Shown here piece after piece: positions 56,771 to 64,000 of a DNA stretch of 64,000 bases. The translations under genes were made by a program, and so were the position numbers. A model generated the notes under the pieces. The model was given only the letters and a program-made list of their open reading frames with translations, made no database searches and was not told where the DNA came from. How positions within the stretch are numbered: the stretch's first letter is position 1; every line of letters starts with the position of its first letter. Location: the NCBI GenBank assembly GCA_030682575.1, contig JAUXNX010000012.1:1-64000 (forward strand), given 5' to 3'. Origin of the DNA: Gammaproteobacteria bacterium. Lineage in GTDB: Bacteria; Pseudomonadota; Gammaproteobacteria; Pseudomonadales; Pseudohongiellaceae.

Positions 56771-56789
56771 GCTGCTCTACTCATGCGGA

Positions 56790-58418
56790 TCAGCGTTGAA
56801 CCGGATTGCGAAACCGGGAAGAGAACAAGCCATTGCCGCTCAGTCCTTCGGCAGGGAGGAAATCCCTGTATTGTTGCAGGTCGCCATCCAAGGATGGCTG
56901 CCTGACCACAACTGGCCGAATGAAAACAATCAACTCGGTCTTTACAGCCGTGTCATCCTTGTAACTGAACAGGCCACCAATGCCGGGCAGACGCGATAAT
57001 CCAGGCACACCTGCAGTGGAAGTTTCCAATGAATCCTGCATCAGGCCTCCCAGCACTGCGATCTGACCGCTGTATACCTTCAGGATGGATTCGATCTCGC
57101 GGATCTGAATTTCAGGAATGGCGTTGATAACACCAGCATCGGCCAGCGCGGGGCTGGGATCGTTAACATAACGCACTATGCGGGAAATGGTCGGTCGGAC
57201 GTTAAGCGTTACCTGGTCGTTCTCGGAAATTTGTGGCGTGACACTCATGGTAAAACCAACAGGAACCGTGAAAATCGTGCTGCTGTAGGTTGGCGCGATT
57301 GCTGGAGAAGTTGCAGTGGCGGCTGTACCCGGCTCCACTTCGATCGTGAAGTACACCTTGTTGTCCACGACTCGCAACATCGCCGCTTGATTGTTCAGAG
57401 CCATGATCTTTGGACTGGACAATACTTTCAGATCGCCGAACTGGGACAACATCCTGATAGTCGCAGTGATGGCATCGGGACCTGCTCCCTTATCGATGGT
57501 CAATACGCTGGCAGGGGACGTTGAGAGATTGACTCCGCTCATTGACTGGAGAAATTCCACCTGACCACCATCACGACTGAGCAGCGCCCAATCAACCCCC
57601 GCTTGATAGCGATCATTGAGGGACACCTCAACCACAGTCGCCTCAATCAACACCTGATAGAGAGAGCGTGTGCCAACGAAATCGAGAAAGCTTCTGATCT
57701 CCTGATGCTGGCGCGATGTCGCCCGCACGATCACAATGCCACTTTCAGGGTTGGTGATAACCGATGAAACTGTTGTACCTGAACCCTCTCCTCCCTCACC
57801 GACAATTGTCTGCAAATTGGAAGTGAGTCTCGCCCAGAAGTCATTGCTGGAGCTCTGATCGAGTGTTGCAGCGGAATTATTGCCAGTGCCTCCACCTTGG
57901 GCTCCACCAACACTGGAGATGGTGGAAGATGAATTGAAACTGGTCGTCGATTCCCGCGCTACGTTCACATAGTCCACACGATAGGTATACAAATATGGTG
58001 AATCGGGTTCGACCATCAATCCATTCGTCAAATCCATGCTCCAGCGCATATCCACCTGACGACTGATGCGATCTAGAATCTGCGGCAGAGTCTGGTCGAT
58101 CGCGTTGAGGCTGACGATCCCGAGCACCTGCGGATGCACATCAATATTGACGCCTGCGTCACGCGCAATCGCAAAGAGAAGCTCACGAACGGAAGCATCC
58201 TGCACTACTACCGAGTAAAGTTCCGGGGCGGTCGCCACCTGGGGTGCGGGTAGAAGATTCAATGGAGTGACAACGTCAGGAATATTCTCGCTGACCACTT
58301 CTACCGGCGGCAGCAAGTGACGCGAGTCAGCATTTTCGACTGGCAATGATGTGCCACACGTCGTCAACAGGCAGATACCCGCCACCCCCAGGAATCCATT
58401 TGCAACATGTCGATTCAT
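56790..58418 (-). CDS. mshL: Outer-membrane secretin (MshL/PilQ/GspD family)
   Basis: A 542-residue secretin. The signal region ends GICLLTTCGTS, possibly a lipoprotein though the lipobox is imperfect. Short N domains include YSVVVQDASVRELLFAIARDAGVNID, and the secretin core shows VLIEATVVEVSLNDRYQAGVDWALL and SSPKIMALNNQAAMLRV. The C-terminal conserved IAVLGGLMQDS and ELIVFIRPVVV are present. It makes the outer-membrane pore for the pilus. The start ATG shares its A with the TAA stop of mshM. Confidence 0.93.
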   Translation of the reverse strand: MNRHVANGFLGVAGICLLTTCGTSLPVENADSRHLLPPVEVVSENIPDVVTPLNLLPAPQVATAPELYSVVVQDASVRELLFAIARDAGVNIDVHPQVLGIVSLNAIDQTLPQILDRISRQVDMRWSMDLTNGLMVEPDSPYLYTYRVDYVNVARESTTSFNSSSTISSVGGAQGGGTGNNSAATLDQSSSNDFWARLTSNLQTIVGEGGEGSGTTVSSVITNPESGIVIVRATSRQHQEIRSFLDFVGTRSLYQVLIEATVVEVSLNDRYQAGVDWALLSRDGGQVEFLQSMSGVNLSTSPASVLTIDKGAGPDAITATIRMLSQFGDLKVLSSPKIMALNNQAAMLRVVDNKVYFTIEVEPGTAATATSPAIAPTYSSTIFTVPVGFTMSVTPQISENDQVTLNVRPTISRIVRYVNDPSPALADAGVINAIPEIQIREIESILKVYSGQIAVLGGLMQDSLETSTAGVPGLSRLPGIGGLFSYKDDTAVKTELIVFIRPVVVRQPSLDGDLQQYRDFLPAEGLSGNGLFSSRFRNPVQR

Positions 58419-60214
58419 TACCTGACTTCTCCTTGGACAAACTGTCTGGTTGCCTGTGAAATCTGGCACTCCAGTCTGGCGATGTTCTGCACAAACGGGG
58501 TGTTGCTGCGAATGTTCGCTGGCAGACGCTCAATAAACTGACGCGCCTGAGCAACCGTGTCGAAACTTCCGTAGAACACTTTCCAATACAACTGACCCTG
58601 GCTGTCCGCAAGGCATGCATACGTTTGGTCAATCACTCCGGATTGTTCCAGGCGTCGTAAAATCGTAGTCACATAGTCCGCCTCTTCACCACCAACCGAC
58701 ACCAGCTGCACGATGTAAGAGCCAGGCTGCACATTGCTTAACCACTTTGCTGTAGCGGCACTGCGGTTCGCCAGCAGAGTCGGCAACGTCACATAGTCTG
58801 ACGTTGCCAATACTGCAGCCCCAACAGGCTGTTCAGCCTTGACTGCAGGCTTCACTTCGACAGTCTCGCTGATGGGAGCTACTGCGGCTTCCTGCACGAC
58901 AGCAGTTGCTTCGGGGAGTTCATCAGCCAGGGATTCATTCGCCACATCAGTTGTGATTGAGGCGTCCTGGCTAGCATCATCTGTTGAATTATCAGCCAAC
59001 TCGTCAGTAGTAACAGCCGCGAGAGATTCATCGACAGACCCAACTGTTATTGCGTGTGCAGCCTCTTCCTGAACAATCTCTGGCTGTGCGGCAATGCTTT
59101 GGGCAGAGGATTCCTGAATAGTAGCCTGTGTTGCGCTCAGCGCCTCGACCATGTCCGCAGTACTGATTGCTGCAGCGGATACTGGAGATTCAGTTGTGGT
59201 TGCCACGACAGTTTCAAAAGTTGTTCCAACGGCTGTCTCAAGGGTTGTTTCAAAAGCAGGTGCAGTGGCAGATTGACTGATCTGCCACCAAAGCCCTGCC
59301 GCCACTACTGCGACAACGACAGCAGCTATTGCCGCCAATCTCGGCAGACTCCACAACCTGCCGACATAACCACTGTCCTTGATCGCCGCACGCACATGGC
59401 GGGGCAACACGGTGGGCGTGAGTTGATTATCGATACTGCGCGGGCGCACGGTGGTTGCCGATTCGGCATAGGCAGCCAGCATCGCCTTGTCGGCCAGAAT
59501 GTTGATGCGTCTTGTCAGACCATCGGAAGCCTTGCCGATCAATTTTTCAGCAGCATCGCTGAACACCTGAGGACACGGACAACCGGCAGCCTGCAATCTG
59601 AAGCGAATGTAGTCACTGGTTTCATCAGGGGTCAGGGGACGCAGATAGAAGCTGTGCGTAATCCTTTCGCGCAATTGGCGAATGGCCTTGTTCTCCAGAT
59701 TCTTGTCGAGTTCTGGCTGACCAAAGAGCACGATCTGCATCAACTTGTGCTGATGAGTCTCCAGATTGCTGAACAGCCGCACCTCCTCCAGAGTCTCGAT
59801 CGGCATGCTCTGCGCTTCTTCGATGATCACCACAACAGTACGATTGGCTGCGTGTTGCTTGAGCAGGTATTCCTGCAGTCGCTGCATCAGTACCAGGCGC
59901 TGTGTGCTGTCGTCGACGGCGATCTTGAGTTCGAAGGCAATTGCGTAGAGGATGTCCTGGGCGGACAGATTGGGATTGGCGAGGTAGACGATTTCGACCG
60001 ATTCCGGCAGTCTCTCTTCGAGCATTCTGCACAGCATGGTCTTGCCACTGCCGACTTCGCCGACAACCTTGAGGATGCCTTCACCGGAGGTCACCGCATA
60101 AAGCAGCGCCTCAAGAACGACGCCCCTGCCGTTTGCTCCTCCAGTAAAAAAAAGACTGGGGTCAGGAGTAATGCGAAACGGTGGACGATCCAGCGAATAA
60201 TATTCCAGGTACAT
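58418..60214 (-). CDS. mshM: MshM/ExeA-like AAA ATPase with C-terminal SPOR domain
   Basis: A 598-residue protein. It starts MYLEYYSLDRPPF, the standard ExeA/MshM start. Walker A is GEVGSGKT at 52-59 and Walker B is VVVIIEEAQ (E-E). A transmembrane helix (about 290-308, IAAVVVAVVAAGLWWQI) separates the cytoplasmic ATPase from a periplasmic part. That part carries a long acidic/serine-rich region and a C-terminal SPOR domain (about 500-575; GSYIVQLVSVGGEEADYV, QLYWKVFYGSFDTVAQARQFI). SPOR domains bind denuded peptidoglycan, so the protein may locate or open the wall for the secretin. First gene of the operon. Confidence 0.9.
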   Translation of the reverse strand: MYLEYYSLDRPPFRITPDPSLFFTGGANGRGVVLEALLYAVTSGEGILKVVGEVGSGKTMLCRMLEERLPESVEIVYLANPNLSAQDILYAIAFELKIAVDDSTQRLVLMQRLQEYLLKQHAANRTVVVIIEEAQSMPIETLEEVRLFSNLETHQHKLMQIVLFGQPELDKNLENKAIRQLRERITHSFYLRPLTPDETSDYIRFRLQAAGCPCPQVFSDAAEKLIGKASDGLTRRINILADKAMLAAYAESATTVRPRSIDNQLTPTVLPRHVRAAIKDSGYVGRLWSLPRLAAIAAVVVAVVAAGLWWQISQSATAPAFETTLETAVGTTFETVVATTTESPVSAAAISTADMVEALSATQATIQESSAQSIAAQPEIVQEEAAHAITVGSVDESLAAVTTDELADNSTDDASQDASITTDVANESLADELPEATAVVQEAAVAPISETVEVKPAVKAEQPVGAAVLATSDYVTLPTLLANRSAATAKWLSNVQPGSYIVQLVSVGGEEADYVTTILRRLEQSGVIDQTYACLADSQGQLYWKVFYGSFDTVAQARQFIERLPANIRSNTPFVQNIARLECQISQATRQFVQGEVR

Positions 60215-60375
60215 TAGGAATTATTTATCCTTCTTAGTAGGTTAGGGCTATCTATTGACGGCTGGCATTAACTCACGGTTCAGTGATATTACATAGCTAT
60301 TAATAGGGAAGAATTAAGGTAGCTTGCGCGCAGCCGGGAAAAGCCGGGCAAGAATCATTCGAGCAGGAGGGTTTT
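60215..60375. promoter_or_regulatory. Divergent promoter region of the pilus operon and VIT gene
   Basis: CTATTAATAG (60297-60306) is a perfect ten-base palindrome, and GCCGGG is repeated around 60333-60350. No clear -35/-10 pair or sigma-54 site can be fixed by eye. AGGAGGG (60365-60371) is the VIT-gene ribosome site. Confidence 0.4.
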
Positions 60376-61065
60376 TTGAAAACCGAGAAACAACATCTCA
60401 GTCATCGCGCAGGTTGGTTACGAGCATCAGTGCTCGGCGCCAATGACGGCATCGTATCCACCGCAAGTTTGCTGGTGGGTGTAGCTGCAGCACAGGCAAC
60501 ACCGGAAGCAATTCTGACAGCGGGTGTTGCCGGCCTGGTGGCAGGCGCCATGTCGATGGCAGCGGGAGAATATGTGTCGGTAAGTTCGCAAGCCGATGCG
60601 GAAGCCGCTGATCTGGACCTGGAAGCAAAACACCTTGCCGCAGATGGCAATTACGAGCACGAAGAACTCGCGACAATCTACGTGGAACGTGGTCTGCAGC
60701 CCGATCTGGCGCGCGAGGTTGCCGAACAGTTGATGGCCCACGATGCACTGGGCGCCCACGCGCGTGATGAATTGGGGATCAATGAAAAGTTCACCGCAAG
60801 GCCCATTCAGGCAGCACTTGCATCTGCTGCCGCATTCACAGTTGGAGCAGCAATTCCCGTGTTCACTGTAATGGTCAGTCCGCGCGCCCTGTTGATACCG
60901 AATGTCTCGGGCATATCGCTGATCCTGCTTGCCGCGCTCGGGTGCATGGCTGCTTACGCAGGAGGAGCTCCACTGCTGCGCTCAGCCGTGCGCGTCACAT
61001 TCTGGGGCGCATTGGCGCTTGGACTCACCGCGACCATAGGAAAGCTGTTTGGGGCTATTGTATAA
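60376..61065 (+). CDS. VIT-family (VIT1/CCC1-like) metal transporter
   Basis: A 229-residue membrane protein. The first helix region is LRASVLGANDGIVSTASLLVGVAAA and the second GLVAGAMSMAAGEYVSVSSQADAEAADL. A hydrophilic helical stretch follows, rich in E, H and D, a likely iron/manganese-binding domain, then three C-terminal helices. This is the vacuolar iron transporter family, exporting or sequestering Fe2+/Mn2+. TTG start with a strong AGGAGGG four to five bases before. It diverges from mshM, with no visible functional link. Confidence 0.9.
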   Translation: MKTEKQHLSHRAGWLRASVLGANDGIVSTASLLVGVAAAQATPEAILTAGVAGLVAGAMSMAAGEYVSVSSQADAEAADLDLEAKHLAADGNYEHEELATIYVERGLQPDLAREVAEQLMAHDALGAHARDELGINEKFTARPIQAALASAAAFTVGAAIPVFTVMVSPRALLIPNVSGISLILLAALGCMAAYAGGAPLLRSAVRVTFWGALALGLTATIGKLFGAIV

Positions 61066-61145
61066 AAAATATGCAATTGCGCTACATATGTTCGGTACCG
61101 CACAACATCATGTGTTTGACGATCGGGAGATATACGAGAGAGTGG

Positions 61146-62387
61146 CTAAGATTCAACCTGCTGTTCGTCACTGTCCAGCTGTGCGGCAAACGGATCATCC
61201 TTGCCCACGGAATAGCGACTGATCACCGGATTGGCATACATCTGCAGCAACCAGCGACGGATCTTCGGATCAGCGGCTGCCAATCGCTCCGCAAACTTCG
61301 CCCTGCTCCCGTCATTATCGGCGGGAATTTCGGCTGGCAATTCGAGCGCGGGGATCAACTCCGGCTCTGTCTTACGCAGCAACTCCAGTGCGAAAAAGTT
61401 GGTAGGTTGCAGCAAATAATTCTGAATGATCTGCTCATCAATCTTCGCAGCCGCTGCATCGGCATCGTCACTGTCGAGGTGAATCTCCTTGCCGAAAGTC
61501 ACATGCACATGCCCCTTGAAGCCGATCATGCCTGTCACGATGCTGTTGATATCGCTACGCTCATCCTTCTGGTAGCTGCCAAGTTCCTTCTTCTGATAGA
61601 GCTCATCGGCCTTCAACGTGTCGCAGGGATCGAACTCATAGGAAATGGCGACGGGCACGATGTGCAGCGCACTGAGGGAGTCCTTCAGACCCGTTTCCCG
61701 GCGTGCCATCGACAGCATCTTCAGCAGTGCCGTATCCGTGCGGTCCACGCCGTCCTTCGCCCGCCCTTCACGCTGCGCGATCCAGACATTCCAACCCTTG
61801 TCGATGCAGTGATGGATATATTCGGACAGCAACTTCGATGATTTCAGCAGTTCACGACCCTTGAGCGAACGGCGTACGATAAAGCTTTTGTTCAGCCGCA
61901 TCAGATCGGTGACAAAGGGGCGCTTGAGCAAATTATCGCCAATCGCTATCTGCACTGTGTTGAAACCGGCATGGTAGAGCATGTAATTGACGAAGGCCGG
62001 GTCCATCGCGATGTCGCGGTGATTGCTGATGAACAGATAGGCCTTGTCGTGGGAGAGGTTCTCAAGGCCGGAATGGGTCAGTTTCGATGCTGTCTTCTCG
62101 ATCATCTGGTCCATGTAGACTGCGATGATGTCCTGCATTGTCTTGACGTTGTTGACAGTGCTGACCTGTGCAGTGAGCTTGCGCTTTGTCAGCCAGCAAA
62201 CCAGCCCGGGCAACATTCGATACAGTTTTGGAAAGCTGAATCCGGCAATACTGCGGATGAATTCGGGATTGGCGAGCAGAGCATCGACGACCGGGCGCAC
62301 CTCGTGGTCATGATACGGGCGAATGTCCTTGAACTGGTCGATGGTCTGGGCTTCTGTCTGGATATCTGTGGGCGTTTCAGTCTGCAT
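61146..62387 (-). CDS. Lysophospholipid/glycerol-phosphate acyltransferase-like protein
   Basis: A 413-residue protein with the PlsC-type acyltransferase domain. The catalytic motif reads ISNHRDIAMDPAF (H123 and D129), with FIVRRSLKGREL as the second block and WIAQREGRAKDG as the third. H and the second D are separated by five residues instead of the usual four (HX5D), but D125 could serve with H123. It lacks an obvious membrane anchor. It should esterify lysophosphatidate-like acceptors in lipid synthesis, with the exact substrate unknown. It is upstream of the ABC transporter's end on the same strand. Confidence 0.83.
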   Translation of the reverse strand: MQTETPTDIQTEAQTIDQFKDIRPYHDHEVRPVVDALLANPEFIRSIAGFSFPKLYRMLPGLVCWLTKRKLTAQVSTVNNVKTMQDIIAVYMDQMIEKTASKLTHSGLENLSHDKAYLFISNHRDIAMDPAFVNYMLYHAGFNTVQIAIGDNLLKRPFVTDLMRLNKSFIVRRSLKGRELLKSSKLLSEYIHHCIDKGWNVWIAQREGRAKDGVDRTDTALLKMLSMARRETGLKDSLSALHIVPVAISYEFDPCDTLKADELYQKKELGSYQKDERSDINSIVTGMIGFKGHVHVTFGKEIHLDSDDADAAAAKIDEQIIQNYLLQPTNFFALELLRKTEPELIPALELPAEIPADNDGSRAKFAERLAAADPKIRRWLLQMYANPVISRYSVGKDDPFAAQLDSDEQQVES

Positions 62388-62446
62388 ATTATTGTGCTTG
62401 TGTATGGTGCTGTTCTGGTAATCCAGATCGGACGCGGGCGGCGATT

Positions 62447-64000
62447 CTACTCATTTTGCCGGTTGGCGGCAAACTGCAGCGCAGCCAGATTGGCGTACAG
62501 CGGACTGGTGGCCAGCAATTGCTGATGTGATCCCTGCGCCACGACCTTGCCTGCGTCCATCACCACAATCGAGTCGACATTCATGACTGTCGCCAGACGA
62601 TGGGCAATGATGATCGTGGTGCGATTCTGCATCAGCGAATCGAGGGCCATCTGCACCTTGCGTTCACTCTCGGCGTCCAACGCGCTGGTAGCCTCATCGA
62701 GCAGGAGGATTTCAGCATCCTTGAGAATGGCGCGAGCGATGGCGAGGCGCTGCTTCTGCCCACCTGAAAGACGAATACCGGATTCTCCCAGATAGCTGTC
62801 GTACCCCTGGGGCAATTGTTCTATGAAATCGCTCGCAAAGGCGGCTTTCGCGGCCTCCATCACCTCTTCGTCAGTGGCGTCAGGTCGGCCATAGCGGATG
62901 TTCTCGCGTACGTTACCCGTGAACATGGTGGGTTGCTGGGACACGATGGCGATGTGACTGCGCAAGGCAAGCAGATCGACATTGCGTATATCAAGACCAT
63001 CCACCAACACTTTGCCCTGCTGTGGATCGTAGAACCGCAGCAGCAGATCGAACAGCGTGGACTTGCCCGCACCGGAAGGTCCTACAAGCGCGACGCTGGT
63101 GCCTGGGCGCACGTGCAGGTCGAGCCCGTCGATCGCAGCCGTATTGGGGCGCGACGGATAATGAAAGCGCAGGTGCTCCAGCACGATCTCGCCCCGGAAT
63201 GGCTCCGGAAACGACAGAGGCTCGGCGGGCGAGACAATATTGCTGGGGGCATGGAGCAGTTCCATCAGCCGTTCCGTGGCACCGGCAGCGCGCTGCAGAT
63301 CACCAATCACCTGACTGATGGAGCCGACAGCCGAGGCCACAATCACCGCATAGACGACAAACGCTGTCAGCTCCCCGGCCGACATGCGGCCATTGATCAC
63401 GTCCTGACCACCCACCCAGATCATCGCCGCCACTGCTCCGAACACCAGCGTGATGACGATGGTGATCAGGAACGAGCGCGAACGTATGCGGGCCAGCGCC
63501 ACCTTGAAGGCCGACTCGACATGATTCGAAAAGACCTTTTCGTCCGTATGCTGATGGTTGTAGGCCTGCACGGTCTTGATGTGCTGGATGCTCTCGCCGA
63601 CATAGGCGCCAACATTGGCGATCTCATCCTGACTGCTGCGGGAAAGATGCCGTACCTTGCGCCCGAAGATCATGATCGGGCCGATCACCAGCGGAATGCA
63701 GATCATCACGATGCTGGTAAGCCGAGGATTGGTAATGAACAGGAACACCGTGCCGCCCAGCAGCATCAGCAGGTTGCGCAACGCCACGGAGACCGAGGAA
63801 CCGATGACGGTCTGCAGCAGTGTGGTATCCGTGGTGATGCGGGACTGGATCTCACCACTGAGGTTCTCTTCGAAATAACCGGGGTGCAAGGTCAGCAGAT
63901 GCCCATACACTGCCGTGCGAATATCTGCCGTGACTCGTTCCCCCAGCCACGAGACCCAGTAGAAGCGCGCGAACGTGCCCATGGCCTGAATGACGGCCAC
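62447..64000 (-). CDS. MsbA-like ABC transporter, ATPase fused to permease (N-terminus beyond window)
   Basis: A 517-residue C-terminal portion of a fused exporter. It has several transmembrane helices in the first ~220 residues (for example LLMLLGGTVFLFI, ELTAFVVYAVIVASAVGSI) and then a nucleotide-binding domain. Walker A is GPSGAGKSTLF, Q-loop VSQQPTMF, signature LSGGQKQRLAIARAIL, Walker B ILLLDEATSALD, and H-loop AHRLATV. It fits lipid/multidrug exporters such as MsbA. The gene continues past base 64000, so about one helix pair and the start are missing. Confidence 0.93.
   Translation of the reverse strand: MAVIQAMGTFARFYWVSWLGERVTADIRTAVYGHLLTLHPGYFEENLSGEIQSRITTDTTLLQTVIGSSVSVALRNLLMLLGGTVFLFITNPRLTSIVMICIPLVIGPIMIFGRKVRHLSRSSQDEIANVGAYVGESIQHIKTVQAYNHQHTDEKVFSNHVESAFKVALARIRSRSFLITIVITLVFGAVAAMIWVGGQDVINGRMSAGELTAFVVYAVIVASAVGSISQVIGDLQRAAGATERLMELLHAPSNIVSPAEPLSFPEPFRGEIVLEHLRFHYPSRPNTAAIDGLDLHVRPGTSVALVGPSGAGKSTLFDLLLRFYDPQQGKVLVDGLDIRNVDLLALRSHIAIVSQQPTMFTGNVRENIRYGRPDATDEEVMEAAKAAFASDFIEQLPQGYDSYLGESGIRLSGGQKQRLAIARAILKDAEILLLDEATSALDAESERKVQMALDSLMQNRTTIIIAHRLATVMNVDSIVVMDAGKVVAQGSHQQLLATSPLYANLAALQFAANRQNE

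Noticed and set aside
1-64000. CRISPR arrays or prophage
   Set aside because: No regularly spaced repeat series and no phage structural, integrase or lysis genes were seen.

Overview
The window is about 56% GC by eye and reads as gammaproteobacterial chromosome. The order argG-motY-pyrC-rnt with grxD and argF close by resembles the Pseudomonas arrangement. nrdA carries two ATP cones, an orphan rnfB-like gene precedes nth, and there is an MSHA-type pilus operon, a large TonB-dependent receptor and exported peptide/amide hydrolases. Together these suggest a marine or aquatic gammaproteobacterium outside the enterics. A Pseudohongiella/OM182-like lineage is possible, but I cannot prove it from the sequence.

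Layout. 1-960: tail of an IS110-family transposase and a lower-GC HNH-like gene (accessory DNA). 1155-7174: metG, an overlooked rubredoxin, a methyltransferase, a VapBC-type toxin-antitoxin pair, DUF3500 and cupin genes, and a broken glutamine-amidotransferase gene. 7147-9605: divergent MocR-type regulator and PhzF-family gene with repeats between them. 9684-17044: core housekeeping (rnfB-like, nth, argG, motY, pyrC, rnt, grxD, argF), with a large folded repeat between nth and argG. 17077-19044: GGDEF-EAL protein. 19187-24161: nrdAB with DnaA-box and NrdR-box candidates upstream and a small unknown gene attached. 24179-31543: MobA-like transferase, a cyclophilin with an insertion, a small membrane protein, dinG, and a 972-residue DUF349 protein. 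31628-41752: TonB-dependent receptor downstream of an exported amidase / gamma-glutamyltransferase / propeller-amidohydrolase set. 42082-42307: relic of a second toxin-antitoxin pair. 42418-44538: aroA, tRNA-Gly(CCC), a secreted RidA-family protein, tRNA-Pro(CGG). 44634-60214: a 15.5 kb, tightly packed minus-strand operon for an MSHA-like type IV pilus. 60376-64000: VIT-family transporter, acyltransferase, and an MsbA-like ABC transporter cut by the window edge.

How the genes work together. The pilus operon holds an ATPase with a SPOR tail (MshM-like), secretin, TPR protein, a motor ATPase with a putative c-di-GMP-binding N-terminus, inner-membrane platform, GspL/PilMN-like and PilO-like proteins, pilin-like proteins, a response regulator lacking an AAA+ domain, a histidine kinase, and a terminal major-pilin candidate. 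The last gene has its own promoter candidate, preceded by TGTAGG repeats that the embedded two-component pair could read. This self-regulating pilus locus is the strongest candidate for something not well described. A short terminal-inverted-repeat element sits at the start of one of its genes, and a solo end of the same type forms the end of dinG.
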